Shown here: positions 46,181 through 59,159 of the stretch, one piece after another
Layout of the letters: the number at the start of each line of letters is the position of its first letter
How positions within the stretch are numbered: position 1 is the stretch's first letter
Source: Melampsora larici-populina 98AG31
Taxonomy: Eukaryota; Basidiomycota; Pucciniomycetes; Pucciniales; Melampsoraceae
NCBI RefSeq assembly: GCF_000204055.1
Contig: NW_006768773.1
Span: 651,879 to 715,878 of the forward strand
DNA: 64,000 bases
Direction of reading: 5' to 3'
Notes under the pieces: generated by a model
Told to the model about the DNA's origin: nothing
The model's database searches: none
What the model saw: the letters and a program-made list of their open reading frames with translations, nothing else
Program-made: the position numbers and the translations under genes

Positions 46181-47174
46181 AACGCAGACGTATCGCAAGT
46201 TGGTTTCGCAACTCGTCTTTTTGTACGGTGATCCCTTTGAAATTCTTTAGTTGAAGATTCATAAACCGGATGTTCTTCCAATTCCGTTATAAAGTGGTTC
46301 ACTATTGATTTCAATTTCGACTCATTTATAATACTCCATTGTACTTTCATACCCCTTTTCTCTGGCTTTTAGTATCATTTCTCTCGCTTTGGTTTATTTT
46401 TTCATAGCCTGGTAATACATTTCACATTTCAAGAATGGGAGTGATAATACCAGCTGATAGCTCCGAGATATAAATCACGAACCAACCCATGTTTCTTTTT
46501 CGTCGCTTCGAATTTAGTAAAGTCTGTTTTAGTAAGGTGGAATTGAGCTTATGACTCATCAATATGAGTATCCCCTGATGATTCAAGATGCGAAGTTAGG
46601 AACCCGCACTGAAGCCTGAAGGGTATCAAGATGCTATACGGCTGAATCCGAAATCATTTGAATTTGATCAGAATTGTCTATTCCGAAAGCTGCGTAGGGA
46701 CTTCGTTATGATGGGTCAAGGTATTCTTTTAGCTGAGCCTGAGCTGCAGCATTCAAAATTCTCATCCACATGGTAATCCTTCTCAACAAAAGAGGTTGTT
46801 TGGTAAACGAGGCAGTGCGATCGGAGACTGGCCATTATGATGGTGCTTGCGTAATGTATGTAAAATGTATGTAAAACTTGAGGCTGATGAATCATGAAAC
46901 CAATCCCCATGCCGAATTGCAGCAAATTGATCGAGTGGTCTTGGACTGCTTCATAAAAGTTGAGATGTTAAGTAGCCTAGCCCTTTTAGGCTAATTTGCC
47001 AAAATTCAGTTGAACCTCAGATCAGATCTTACTGCAACTGCCAACGACTACCACTATCATTCATTTCATCATTCCTGGTCTTAACATCCATCCTGATCCT
47101 CATCCTAACACTCACCAATATCGATCAACTTCAAATCACTTTATCATCTATCAATTTATCTCAACCTCATCATC
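46181..47174. other. Intergenic between arabinofuranosidase and kinase genes
   Basis: Holds the 3' flank of one gene and the promoter of the next, with CA/TC-rich leader sequence from about 47040 to 47174. No other feature is seen. Confidence 0.45.
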
Positions 47175-48795
<1,621 letters not shown>

Positions 48796-50902
48796 CGATC
48801 CTCTAATCTTTTCTTCTCTGTTCTATCTTTGATCGATTACCTTTTACATCCTACACCATGTATCTTTACGTAAGTCTAGTGAGGAGGTAAGGCAGTTGTA
48901 CTTCCTTTTCGAGCTTTCTTTACTCTTCATCTTAAGTTGTTCTATGAAGAAATCGTCAATCTATATATAAACATGGCATGGACTTGTAATGATTGAGTTT
49001 TAATTTGTATTAATTGGTAGCCCTGTAATTTCTGTGTTTCAAGTCTTGTTCATCTTTGTGTTAGTTTTTTGGGGAAGGTTTGTAAAGAATCAAAGTAGAA
49101 GTTTGTCAATTTCAGAGTAAGAGTAGAAAGAAGATCTATTGTGGGTGTATCTTTTGAGGTAAAAGTAATGAATGACCAAGATACATTGTGATCATTCAGG
49201 CTTCACTCATGATTAGGGACCATCCTTCCAAATCTTCTTGAATCCCATTGGTCATGGGGAAAAATTACATCATAGCTGGCTAAGGCTTGTTGACTGAATT
49301 GAGTTTTGAAGTGATTTGATCGATTGATTCTTAAGATGAACCTGACAAAGCAAGCTCATCAAGGTCATCAACAACACAGCATTCTTTATAAGTCATTGAT
49401 CATGGGCACTAGGAGGAAACTTCTAGATACGAGAATATGTATGTATGTTAGAGGTGCCATGTGATGAAGCCTCGAGGTAATGATTTGTTGGTCTCTTGTG
49501 CAATCTCTTGCAATAATCCTTCATTACCTTTTCGCAATGAGGAGCTCTTTATCTTTGTATTGATGATCATTTATAATCTACCCAGTGAATGATCTCGAAC
49601 TTGTGTTCTTCCCACTGCTTCACTTTTAACTCAAAACATATTCTATACCACTTCCAAAGATTATTCTCAGTTTTATTCAAGATCAACTCCTTTTATATAT
49701 ATTCCATCATATCATCACACTGATTTTTGATTCATATAAAACTTTCGTCCTACCCACCTCTTCCTCTATTTAAATTTGTGACACTTTTTTAGTCCGCCCC
49801 ATAGCAGACCTTTTTGTTGCCTTTGAGTCAATTGCACTCTAACTTAACTAAGTCCCTCGTTCTGGGGTTTAATACAGCATGCAATGCCCAGGTCACGAGG
49901 GTCTTTGGCACAGGATTAGGTTGTTTTTTGAAAGACTGCTTGAAATCACGCGGGAGGGCCCCGAGAGGTCTGACTCGAGATTGTAGGAAGAAGCAACAAG
50001 GCCCTTAAGGAGCGGTCACTCATAACAATTAAGATAAAAAAGCCACTCCTTTTAAGTGAAAAAGGTAGGGATGACGGGTACAAAAAAATTCCTGCAATTA
50101 AAGAACTACTGGCTAAACTTGTAGAAGGATAGGGAAAGATTTTGTTGATAATAGAGTGGATGAGCTTACAAAAATAATTGAAGAAGTATGTAGAGGTAAA
50201 GAGACAACATATAACTCTAATAACTTTGTAAAAAGGAAAAGAGGTAAAGAGCTTCAATCGTGAAAGAACATGCGAACAGCTTTACCTAAGATTGGTAAGA
50301 ACTTCAAAACCTTTGAGGCACGTCTTCATAACAACACAGTGATCCTTACACAGACAACTACGCCAGCCCCGATTCCTATCATAGTTAACACTTCGTCCCA
50401 TCACCTAGGAAGAAGAAGGGATAACATTAGCTGGGCGTTGACCTCACGTGAAGTACCTTTTTTCATCGTCACAGGAAGTTCAAGAAAGATTGCCACGGTG
50501 CAACTGAAGCGATGTTGCATTTGCCTCGGGCGCCCTTGCATCCCGAAGTGCTCTTTGAAACTCTGGCCAAACAGTGTTGAACGACTGATGATCTTGGGAG
50601 CTCAGCAAGATCAAGAAGCTATAAAACTCAAGACTCTCTCTCTTCATCATATTCCTCCTCATCACATCTTTTAATTCTACCTTTAATAATACCTCCTTCA
50701 TCATTGTACCATAGTTGTATATAATAAACTTCACTAATAATCAGCACCATCGCATTTACTCTTTCGTGTTCATAGTCTTCAAAATCATCAATCAATCTTT
50801 TGAAATCCAAGTTTTAAACTTCTTTTTCTAATCACTTTCATTAGCTTCGATTCTTTTAGAATATTCCCTACGTTTTTTGATTTGTTCACATCTTCCACCA
50901 TC
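48796..50902. other. Long intergenic region, possible small frame
   Basis: After the kinase 3' flank (to about 49100) I see no gene. The motif CTAACTTAACTAAGTCCC (49839-49856) begins an inverted repeat CCCTCGT/ACGAGGG. A 134-codon frame from ATG 50270 to 50674 contains a Cys-rich segment (CCICLGRPCIPKC) but lacks splice or family support; its status is open. Confidence 0.4.
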
Positions 50903-52459
50903 ATGCGTTTCACAATCACTGTCAGCTTTGCCACTTTGGCTGTTGGATTGGTCATGAGTCAAGGGGCTCACAATCAAGCGCCTACGCACAACACCTTTAC
51001 GTGAGTTCAGAATCAACTCTTGTATCATTTCCATTTCAAACACATTCATTTACCGTACTTTTCTAACTTTTTTTTTCATCATTTGTTACTTCAGACTGGT
51101 TCGCCGTACCAACATTGTTACCGAGACCAATGTGACCTCCAGCATTCCCAAAAGCACTTTACCCACACTCTTGTCTCCGCCTGTGGGTCTTCGGGATGCG
51201 CTTGAGAATGTTCACAGGTAAGATTTTACAGTAACTCTTCCACATAAACATTCTGCACGCATTCTCATGAAATGCTAGTTGCTAACTTTTGAACACTCTC
51301 TATGTGCTTTAAGGATACATAATACCATAGATCCGTAAGCCTATGTCTGTTTGCTTACTATTTCATTTCAGAATATTAACCTCTTTATTTCTTTACCACC
51401 ACATCCAGTGATGCTGTTAACAATGATCAAGGGTGAGTCTCAAACAGACATCAAAAATTTATAGGTCCAACATCTAACAAACAACTTTCTTCTTCTTATC
51501 TAGTCTTTTCCGTCGGAACGTCACCATTGTCACTGGACCACCCCCCAAACCACCAACACCACATAATCCACCTAAACCTTTGTCACCAGTGACCGTAACA
51601 CCCAACAATCCAACCAAGCCTGTGTCTGGACCACCGCCAAGCCATCAAGCCAAGCCTGTTTCTGCACCACCACCACCACCAAACACCCAAACAAAGCCTT
51701 CGTCTACGACAGTCACCACTAGTACCCAAAACCCTCCACCAACAATCTCGAGCACTAGTACCGCAAACCCTGCGCTCACCACAACTGTAACGACCACCAC
51801 TCCAGTAAACCCAACGTCTGGACAACCGGCAAGCAGTCAAACAAAGCCTTCATCAAAAGTCGCCTTGAGCAGGTAAACACAGATTTGATTTCTGATGATT
51901 TGATCTCAAAGATAACCTATTAACATTTCCTTGACTTTTTTTCTCTAATCTTAAAATTTCAGACGTCAAGATAAACAAGAAGTCACAACAGGTCTACCTA
52001 CCAAGCTTCCTACTGATGCAACTACATGTGCAACGATTTTGAAAAAGATGGAATCAGCTAAAAGTGCATCAACTTCTACCGGAACTAAATCTACTTCAAC
52101 TCGTCGTGCAATCACAGGAACATACAATTACCCGTAAGTCTGATGACAAAGAAATCTTGTTCAAAGCAAAATGTATTCTGAACATTAGAAATCGGGGTAT
52201 GAATTTTGATCTTTCTTATAGTTTAAGTCGTCGTCAACCTCAATCAGGAGATCAAAAGTCTACTACAAACACATCAGGTGGATCTACTTCGGNNNNNNNN
52301 NNNNNNNNNNNNNNNNNNNNNNNNNNNNNNNNNNNNNNNNNNNNNNNNNNNNNNNNNNNNNNNNNNNNNNNNNNNNNNNNNNNNNNNNNNNNTGATCCTT
52401 GTGCAAGATTAGCTGCTATGGCTCAAAAGTCAAAGGGAGCTATCAGTTCTGCTCTATGA
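50903..52459 (+). CDS. Secreted Pro/Thr-rich protein with repeated dibasic sites, 7 exons, crossing a gap
   Basis: Exons 50903-51000, 51095-51217, 51314-51334, 51409-51432, 51504-51872, 51963-52133 and 52222-52459 (the last includes 100 N). ATG 50903 starts a signal peptide (MRFTITVSFATLAVGLVMSQ). The body has Arg-Arg sites at regular places (LVRRT, LFRRN, SRRQD, TRRAI, LSRRQ). Exon 5 encodes a Pro/Thr/Ser-rich stretch with imperfect copies of QxKPSS and KPVSxPPP, expected to be O-mannosylated. Two Cys-containing pieces (TTCATILKKM and DPCARLAAMA) resemble each other. All six introns interrupt codons after the second base. Wall-associated or Kex2-processed secreted protein is inferred; no named family. 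The length across the gap is unknown. Confidence 0.72.
52293..52392. other. Assembly gap (100 N)
   Basis: A run of exactly 100 N inside the last exon of the Pro/Thr-rich gene; such a round size normally marks a gap of unknown length. The reading frame on the far side resumes correctly only if the true length is suitable. Confidence 0.98.
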
Positions 52460-53416
52460 TCATGAATTAAAATCGATCAAGTCTTCCTCCGAGTCCAATT
52501 GGTCTTTCAAAAGTATATACATATTCCTTTGAAAGTTTTCCCACTAGATTTTTCTTGTAGACTAGTCTCTGAGTCTCAGATCGGTTGCTTTTCTGCCCTT
52601 TTCTCCTTAATTAGATGTTCTTCATTCGCCTTCCTCATTGAACATTCAACCTCAAATAATTGTACTTGTGTTGTGATCCGCTTGATCTTGTATCCTTGTA
52701 ATACTAAGATGTTGGTAATATAAACTTGGTTCAAAAACAAAAATAAAAACACTTCTTGGTCTCGCTCAATTTGATTTCTTCAATCATCAAGTAATAAGTT
52801 TCATGCAAGAAAACATTTTTCGTGTGAGTTATACAATTACATACCTACTTCGTTGACTTCTTCATCTTAGAATGATCAAACTCGGGATCAAATCCTTGTT
52901 TCCTACCTTCACTTTCCCAGAAAAAAAAATGGCTTATCTTTCTTTCTCTGTAAAAATTCTGATTTTGTTTACCAATCACTCAATTTCTATTCTCCGTTTT
53001 TAAAGTCCTCATCCAATTCCTACCCCTTTCACCTTTTTTGTTATTTTAAAGACCTCAAGAATTCCAAAACCCCATTCAAACTCCTTTCACAATCATTCAA
53101 GTCTGTGTCACTTTATCCCCGATGATGTACTTTTAAATCTTGACTTTTTTTTCTCCCTTTTGATCGGACAAATCAAAAAACCAAGTCCCTTTAAAAAAAG
53201 TGTCTATGTGTGTATGTCACACGTAACACGTATCATGTGAGATGTAAGATACACATTGAAACCCATCCGAAATCTCATCTTTACTTTCCACCTTTCCATT
53301 CTTTCCGGGTGTTTTACAACTTTAAGTATGTATGTACTGTAGTCTTTACTGCTTGCATGAAAGGGATAGAGTTTCTTGAAATCGAGATTTAAATTTTGTT
53401 CAAGCGGATAAGTATA
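52460..53416. other. Intergenic, pyrimidine-rich
   Basis: The first ~280 bp are the likely 3' flank of the secreted protein gene (AAACTTGGTTC, AATAAAAAC). No gene is seen before the next TIR element. Confidence 0.4.
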
Positions 53417-54274
53417 CAGTCGCCGCTCGATATAAGCAACCTTTTAAATGCAGAATACCTGATGCTTAAAGGGAGCGATGCATCACTTCGAAGTAAGCAT
53501 AAAAGCATATTTGGGAAGAAATTGACCCTAATGCTTATTTCATCAAAGTCAAAATTGCATATGATTTTTATTGTAATTGGCATAGATACATCATAGATAA
53601 TAAAAAAGCATACAAAGCATAAGAGGGCATACAAAGCATAAGAGTGTATGTCTAGGACAACGACACAAACATTTAAGACATCTGGTTTTATTCACCTTCA
53701 TGGAATAGGCTTGGGGCAAAGAAGTCGGTGATACATTTTTGATTCACAAATTTGAAGCGGGCAGTACTAACATCATTTCGAAGCGAGTGTAAGGCTGTGA
53801 TGTGCTTTCTCCAGTCGGGTCCATGATCATCCACGAGTTCATCTATTTGCTTATCAATTGAAGACATTTTGATTGAGGATGTAGAGCAGGATAGAATGCT
53901 GAAACAAAAGTGGTGTAGGGTCGACTTGATAAAATTTGATGGCTGGGTCTTAGTCAAGCAGAATTGCTATCAGGATTTGGGTCCACTGATTTCTTTCGAG
54001 TCCCACTGGCATACCTACTGTTTTTTTCCTCACCTGTCTGGAATCTAGATGTTTCTAGGCCACTCTTTATAAGCATACATGACTTGAGAGTGGTTACTTA
54101 TGCTTATAAAGCCACACTTTCTCGTTCCTTGTAAGCATATTTCCAGAAAAAAAATGCGTTTAGCCTATATGCTAAAGTGCTCCAATTAAGCCCCCCGCAT
54201 TTTTGTTTCACTGAAATTTGACCCTTATAGCGAAATATGCTAACTCGATGTGTGCTTATATCGAGCGGCGACTG
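53417..54274 (-). mobile_element. 858-bp pogo-like non-autonomous element
   Basis: Inverted ends CAGTCGCCGCTCGATATAAG followed by CA, TA target sites at 53415-53416 and 54275-54276. Words such as AAAGCATA and TATGCTTAT recur inside. It retains one short open frame on the minus strand (separate entry). CAGT termini with TA targets are typical of pogo/Tc1 relatives. Confidence 0.85.
53688..53867 (-). CDS. Remnant C-terminus of a pogo-like transposase with a PCNA-binding-type motif
   Basis: A 59-residue frame from ATG 53867: MSSIDKQIDELVDDHGPDW, then a basic region, then NQKCITDFFAP and an acidic end. Q-K-C-I-T-D-F-F fits the PIP-box consensus (Q-x-x-I/L/M-x-x-F-F). The pogo transposase of Drosophila is known to bind PCNA through such a C-terminal box. 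Whether it is translated alone is unknown; it may be the last exon of an older gene. Confidence 0.4.
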   Translation of the reverse strand: MSSIDKQIDELVDDHGPDWRKHITALHSLRNDVSTARFKFVNQKCITDFFAPSLFHEGE

Positions 54275-54368
54275 TAGTTGAGATTCTCACCAGGTTTGTG
54301 TTGTGCATACACAAATGTCAAGATTCGGAATTGAAAGATCTTGTGAAGATCTTCAAACTGGAGTGAGT

Positions 54369-54529
54369 AAGGGTACTCAAAGTAAGTATGTACGTGTACA
54401 TACTTTTTGCTATATACTTTTTTTGGCGGGGAAGGCGAGGCCAAAAGTATATTTTTTTTCTTTGTCCCCGCCAAAAAAAGTATGTAGCGAAAAGTATGTA
54501 GCGCTACATACTTTGCTTTGAGTACCCTT
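54369..54529. mobile_element. 161-bp MITE with ~63-bp terminal inverted repeats
   Basis: Ends AAGGGTACTCAAAG and its complement, continuing AAGTATGTA and TACTTTTTTTGGCGGGG in both arms, so nearly the whole element is a hairpin. AGT flanks both sides (54366-54368 and 54530-54532). The first bases match the element at 60398-61356 (AAGGGTAC.CAAA). Confidence 0.85.
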
Positions 54530-54870
54530 AGTGAGTTGAGTGAGTAGAGATGTTCCTGAAGTGTTTGTAAAGAAATCTACAAAAGCAAGAAATCGACTAA
54601 ACTTAAATTTGTAGCCTTTGATACAACATAGTTCAAGCTTCAAGGCTTTGTGAAATTGTTGAGCGAGTTGGAATGATCAAATGTCCGTGCTTTAAGGATT
54701 CTAGAATGGAAAGCCTACGATGTCGATGTCCATGAAGAATTCTCTTTTGAGGATCGCTTTTGAATGAATGAATGAAATGATGATTCGATTTGATTTATGG
54801 ACTGCTCAAATCCAATTCTTGATCGATTTGGTCAATGATTGACCGAAGCTCAAGCTAAAATAAATAGATA

Positions 54871-55774
54871 CAGTCTAACCCGCGCTGTTGTATACCTGCG
54901 CATATGCATATCCAGCCAAAATGCATAGGTTTTGGTCTCCACCACGCTGGTGCGGGCCAAAACAAGATTTTAATTGCATATTGCATGATGCATAGGGTCA
55001 AAGCAAAAAAAATTATATCTTGGAAGCGGTATTGCATAGGTCAAACCCAGTGATGTGGTGGTGATACTGACAAAAAGCAACAGCAGTTGTGCTTTGGAAT
55101 GATCAGCAAAGTGATATCACCCACCTCACACGATCTTCGGCTCCCTTAGATCAATTTGCATCTTTTTTCATCATGTCTGCTACTGAAAACAAGGAATTAG
55201 CTCACATAGAGGGCACTGGTACAGCTTCTGGTCTCAAATTGGACAACTCTTTGCAGAAGTATGCCGAGATGCTTGAGTCCGAGCTGTTTTTTGGTAACAA
55301 AAAACAAGTGGCAATAACTGATTTCTTCCAACGTGTGACTATATCTAACACTTGATTATCGATAGCCTTCAAAAATACTTCAATTTCTTTCTTTTTGTAC
55401 ATGTCGTACCAAATAAGCACAAGTCCTCAAAAGTTATTGTTTGTTGACTGTTTTTTGTAACACATTGTACTTGATAAAGCATGTTCTTGAAAACAATTGT
55501 TTTTGTTTCTTTCTGTACATATCGTACTAAATAGACAACAAATGTCCTCAAAATTAAACACTTTCTTACTGAAGTTTTCCCACCTTCACCCTCTCTTGTC
55601 CCATATGGGTGGGGTAATACAATAACCGTACTAATGCATAATTCTATGCAATACACCCCAAAATCTAAATGCATATTTTTATGCATTTTGGGGGTGTAGG
55701 TCAAAAAGCATAACCCGTCTAATTGCATAGGAAAGTGAGTCTCCCCAAATTATGCATTAGCGCGGGTTAGACTG
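54871..55774 (+). mobile_element. 904-bp pogo-like non-autonomous element
   Basis: Inverted ends CAGTCTAACCCGCGCT, TA at 54869-54870 and 55775-55776. GCATA words occur repeatedly near both ends (e.g. AATGCATAGG and AATTGCATAGG). A short plus-strand frame is kept inside; two ~90-bp segments with GTACATRTCGTACYAAATA repeat at 55396 and 55515. Confidence 0.87.
55173..55355 (+). CDS. Second transposase C-terminal remnant with a PCNA-binding-type motif
   Basis: A 60-residue frame from ATG 55173: MSATENKELAHIEGTG, then LQKYAEMLESELFFG and KKQVAITDFFQRV before the stop. Q-V-A-I-T-D-F-F matches the PIP box. It differs in sequence from the frame at 53688-53867 except around that box, so the motif is shared by two unrelated-looking remnants. 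Confidence 0.4.
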   Translation: MSATENKELAHIEGTGTASGLKLDNSLQKYAEMLESELFFGNKKQVAITDFFQRVTISNT

Positions 55775-56095
55775 TAGCAGTGAGCACACAGGCCGGTATT
55801 AAGAGTTTCTTGTTCAATTGGGCTATGATACATGGTGCTGTGTTCGTTCTAATTTGATGAGATCGTCTAAAAAAAAGTTGAGACAGGACTAAACTCATCA
55901 AAACTCCCAGTAAATTCTCTCACAGCTGTCTGATTGGTAGGATGACTGCTGATGGATTTGAATGGATGAATGAATTTAATTCTTCTTCTTTTTCTTCTTC
56001 TGCTTCGAATGCCTTGCTTCTTTAACGCTTGGTGGTAGGTTGTCGTTGTTGTTTTTGTATTTGATCTGAATTTAGATCCTTCGTTATTCTACATA

Positions 56096-56184
56096 CAGTC
56101 AAATCGGAAAAGCTTGACCGATTTTGCCCGCAAAACTCGAGCAATTTGGCGGGGAATTTGTGACAAGCTTTTCCGGTTTGACTG
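56096..56184. mobile_element. 89-bp pogo-like MITE
   Basis: Ends CAGTCAAAYCGGAAAAGCTT followed by G, inverted over 21 bp with one mismatch; TA at 56094-56095 and 56185-56186. Confidence 0.85.
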
Positions 56185-56587
56185 TAGTACGCTTAAACAC
56201 CACTCTGAGTCTAACAGTACTGCTGCCATTGGAATTGGTGACCATCAAGTCTTTTATTTTTTTGAATCTAAAAAAAGTTTCATCATCATCATCAACTTTT
56301 GATTTGATTTTTGATTTTGTAAAACTTCTCAAACCGATTCGAATCAGATATAGCTTAAAGATAGTAGTTAACTTCAAACTGAACTTCAGATAAAGTATAA
56401 CCATCAATTCAAGTTTCAGTAGTACAATACATACATCATACAATTCAACTTGAACAGTGCTTTGATTTTCAAATTGAATGGTGTAAGCATTCACTCCACT
56501 GGAATTCTTTCTTTTTCTCAAATTCATCACTCTTTAGAAACTCACCATCAAGAAAAACTCATCTCAAGCTTTGTTTTTTCATCAGCT

Positions 56588-56630
56588 ACTACTACACTAC
56601 ACTACACTACACTACACTACACTACACTAG
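56588..56630. repeat. Microsatellite (ACTAC)n
   Basis: About eight copies of ACTAC, some 640 bp upstream of the G-alpha start codon, in what may be its leader or promoter. Confidence 0.9.
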
Positions 56631-57271
56631 TTCCGACCAATCCGCATTCATTTAAAACTCCAAGACTTTGTGTCTTTGACTGTCAATCGTTTTGGTAAGT
56701 ATTTTCTTTTTTCTTTCAAGATTTCTTGGCTATCGCTCATAATCTAATCCGAAAGAAGAAGATTTGATTGATTAAATTTCTCACATTTATATATCATATA
56801 CCATCATATATCATATACATAATCAACTTGATTCTATGATGATTGGGTGGATTGGATTGGATTGGAATTGAATTCAAATTGAATCTGATGAATGCTAAAT
56901 AATTCTTTTTATTTTTCTTTCTTTTTGGCACAATCTACAACCTTTTACAATAATTGGTTGAACTTACTTTACTCAGCAAAACTCAGTGATCAACAATTCA
57001 TCATCATCTAATCCATAATCAAACCATCAACTCATTAATCGGTTAACACTCATCGATCCTAACTAACTCTATACATCCAAGCTCAACTTTAGAAGATTAC
57101 TCATTGACTCTCTACTTACTTACTTATATATTATAAATTATCATCATTTCACTTCATCAAATCAATTCAAACCAATTCACATCAAACCAATTCACTTCAC
57201 ATCAATCTCCATTCGCTCGTTAATCTTTACATTTCTTAATTATCTACCTTTCAACCTCAATTACCTCAATC
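56631..57271 (+). promoter_or_regulatory. Promoter and leader region of the G-alpha gene
   Basis: GTAAGT at 56696 follows an exon-like CT-rich stretch, so the leader may be spliced. From about 56960 the DNA is rich in CAATC, TCATC and CAAACC words typical of long fungal 5' leaders. No other gene is seen. Confidence 0.35.
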
Positions 57272-59159
57272 ATGGGTAATTGTTTCTCTACTTCAAGTGC
57301 AGGTGATCCTCATTCTAAAAACTCAAAGACAATCGATCGTCGATTAAAAGAAGATGAGAAACGAATGGCTAAGGAAGTGAAGATCTTATTATTAGGTGCT
57401 GGAGAGTTAGTCAATCAATCAAATCGATCACTTCTTTCATCCTTTTGATCTCTTTTTCTTCTTTTTCTGTTGGATTAGGTCAGGTAAAACAACCGTACTT
57501 AAACAAATGCAAATCGTTCATAATCGAGGTGGTTTTACTGCTACACAGAAAGAAGAATATCGTCAACAGGTTAATTAAATCTTGATTCATCTGCTTTGTC
57601 TTAGATTTGATAAAAAAATTAAATTTTAAAACTAACTATTTCACTTCACTTCCACTTGACTTTACTTTACTTCTAGGTCTTTATCAACGTTTGTGATGGG
57701 ATGAAAGTTTGTTTAGAGGTCATGAGTCGTGAACAAATCGAACTTGAAGATGAAACTTTAATGGTCCGTTGGTTTACTTTGACCATTCATCTCATCAAGA
57801 TCATCTCATCACTAAATCGAGGCTTCCTTTGCTTTTTTCCTCTACCCATTCGTTACCACATAGGATTGTGTGCCTCTTTTTAGCTCTTACACTGATCTAA
57901 ATCCTGGTCAACCTTATCCAACTCAGTATCTTGAACCATTAAAACGACTTTGGGTTGATGGTGGTGTAAGGAAAGCCATGGACTTGGGTCACGAATGGGC
58001 AATGCCTGAAAAGTAAGGTTTCATCTCATCTCCTTACCATCTTTGTATCTCTCTCTCTGACCTTTGTTTTACCACTGCCAAATTTAAAAAAAAATCAATA
58101 GTATGCATTAGTACGTTTTATTTTCATTTGAGGCCTCTTGGGTGATCTACTGGACCGATCCTAATCTTGATCATCCTCTTTTTAGCTTCTTTCCCGACCT
58201 GGATCGATTGTTTAACCCAAACTACATTCCTACGGATCAGGACATACTTTATTGTCGAGGAAAAACTACTGGTATCACAGAAACTACATTCACTGTCTCT
58301 GAACTCAAGTATCGGTAAGCTTATCAAAAAGATGGCCTCTGATGAGTTCTTCACTGATTCATTTATCTTTTTCTAGAATGTTTGATGTTGGAGGTCAACG
58401 AAGTGAAAGAAAAAAGTGGATCCATTGTTTTGAAGGAGTAACAGCTGTTCTTTTCCTAGTCGCCATCAGCGGTTACGATGCAACACTTTTGGAAGATGGG
58501 GATGCAAATCAAATGCAGGAAGCTCTGATGTTGTTTGATACGATTACTAATTCACAGTGGTTTACTCAAACTTCAATGATCTTGTGTAAGTCTCCAGTTT
58601 ACCTTCATGGTTGGTTGTTCATCTTGAACTGAAATTGGTTTGTTTCAATCATTTAGTTCTTAACAAGACAGATCTATTCAAACAAAAACTTTTCTATTCA
58701 CCCATCTCTCGATACTTTCCTGGTAAGCATCTCGTATCTCTCTATCCATCTTTCTTGCTCAATCACATCTGTCTCAAAGAGTAGCCTGCTTATATATCTA
58801 GATGGTTCTACTCTCAGATTATGTTGGGGATGATACAGATTACGAGGCTTCTCGGTCATATTTCAAAGATCGATTTGTTCGTCTTAACCGATCATCAAAA
58901 AAAGAAATCTATACACATGTTAGTCTGCTTTAGGTTTTTGTTCTTACCAATTAGCTTTTCCTAACCTTTTGCGTTTCCTTGGCTCAAACAGTATACATGT
59001 GCAACAGACACCTCGCTCATGAGGGTTGTGATGGCTTCAGTGACTGAGTAAGTTACTATTCTTTTCTGATGTTGTGGTGGGGAAAGTACCAAGTTGATTG
59101 AAACTGTCTCCTTCCTTAGTATCATCATCACCCGAAATCTGCAGAGTATTATTCTTTAG
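57272..59159 (+). CDS. Heterotrimeric G-protein alpha subunit, 11 exons
   Basis: GTP-binding signalling protein at the plasma membrane. Exons: 57272-57405, 57479-57569, 57677-57763, 57864-58012, 58102-58110, 58186-58314, 58377-58585, 58657-58722, 58818-58918, 58992-59047, 59120-59159; 356 residues. Seen: MGNCFS (N-myristoyl Gly2, palmitoyl Cys4), P-loop GAGESGKT (42-49), switch [10 protein letters not shown] (R181, T184), switch [14 protein letters not shown] (catalytic Q207), NKTD, and TCATDT. Exon 5 is a 9-nt microexon needed for the N-M-H-Y-F-F junction. Odd residues: [18 protein letters not shown] where G-alphas usually have Asn or Asp and Glu at the two Gly positions. The C-terminus ends NLQSIIL, closer to yeast Gpa1-like tails than to G-alpha-i. 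A pheromone or nutrient role is possible. Confidence 0.93.

Noticed and set aside
51583..51840. Trp/Arg/Cys-rich frame on the minus strand
   Set aside because: Antisense shadow of the Pro/Thr-rich exon.
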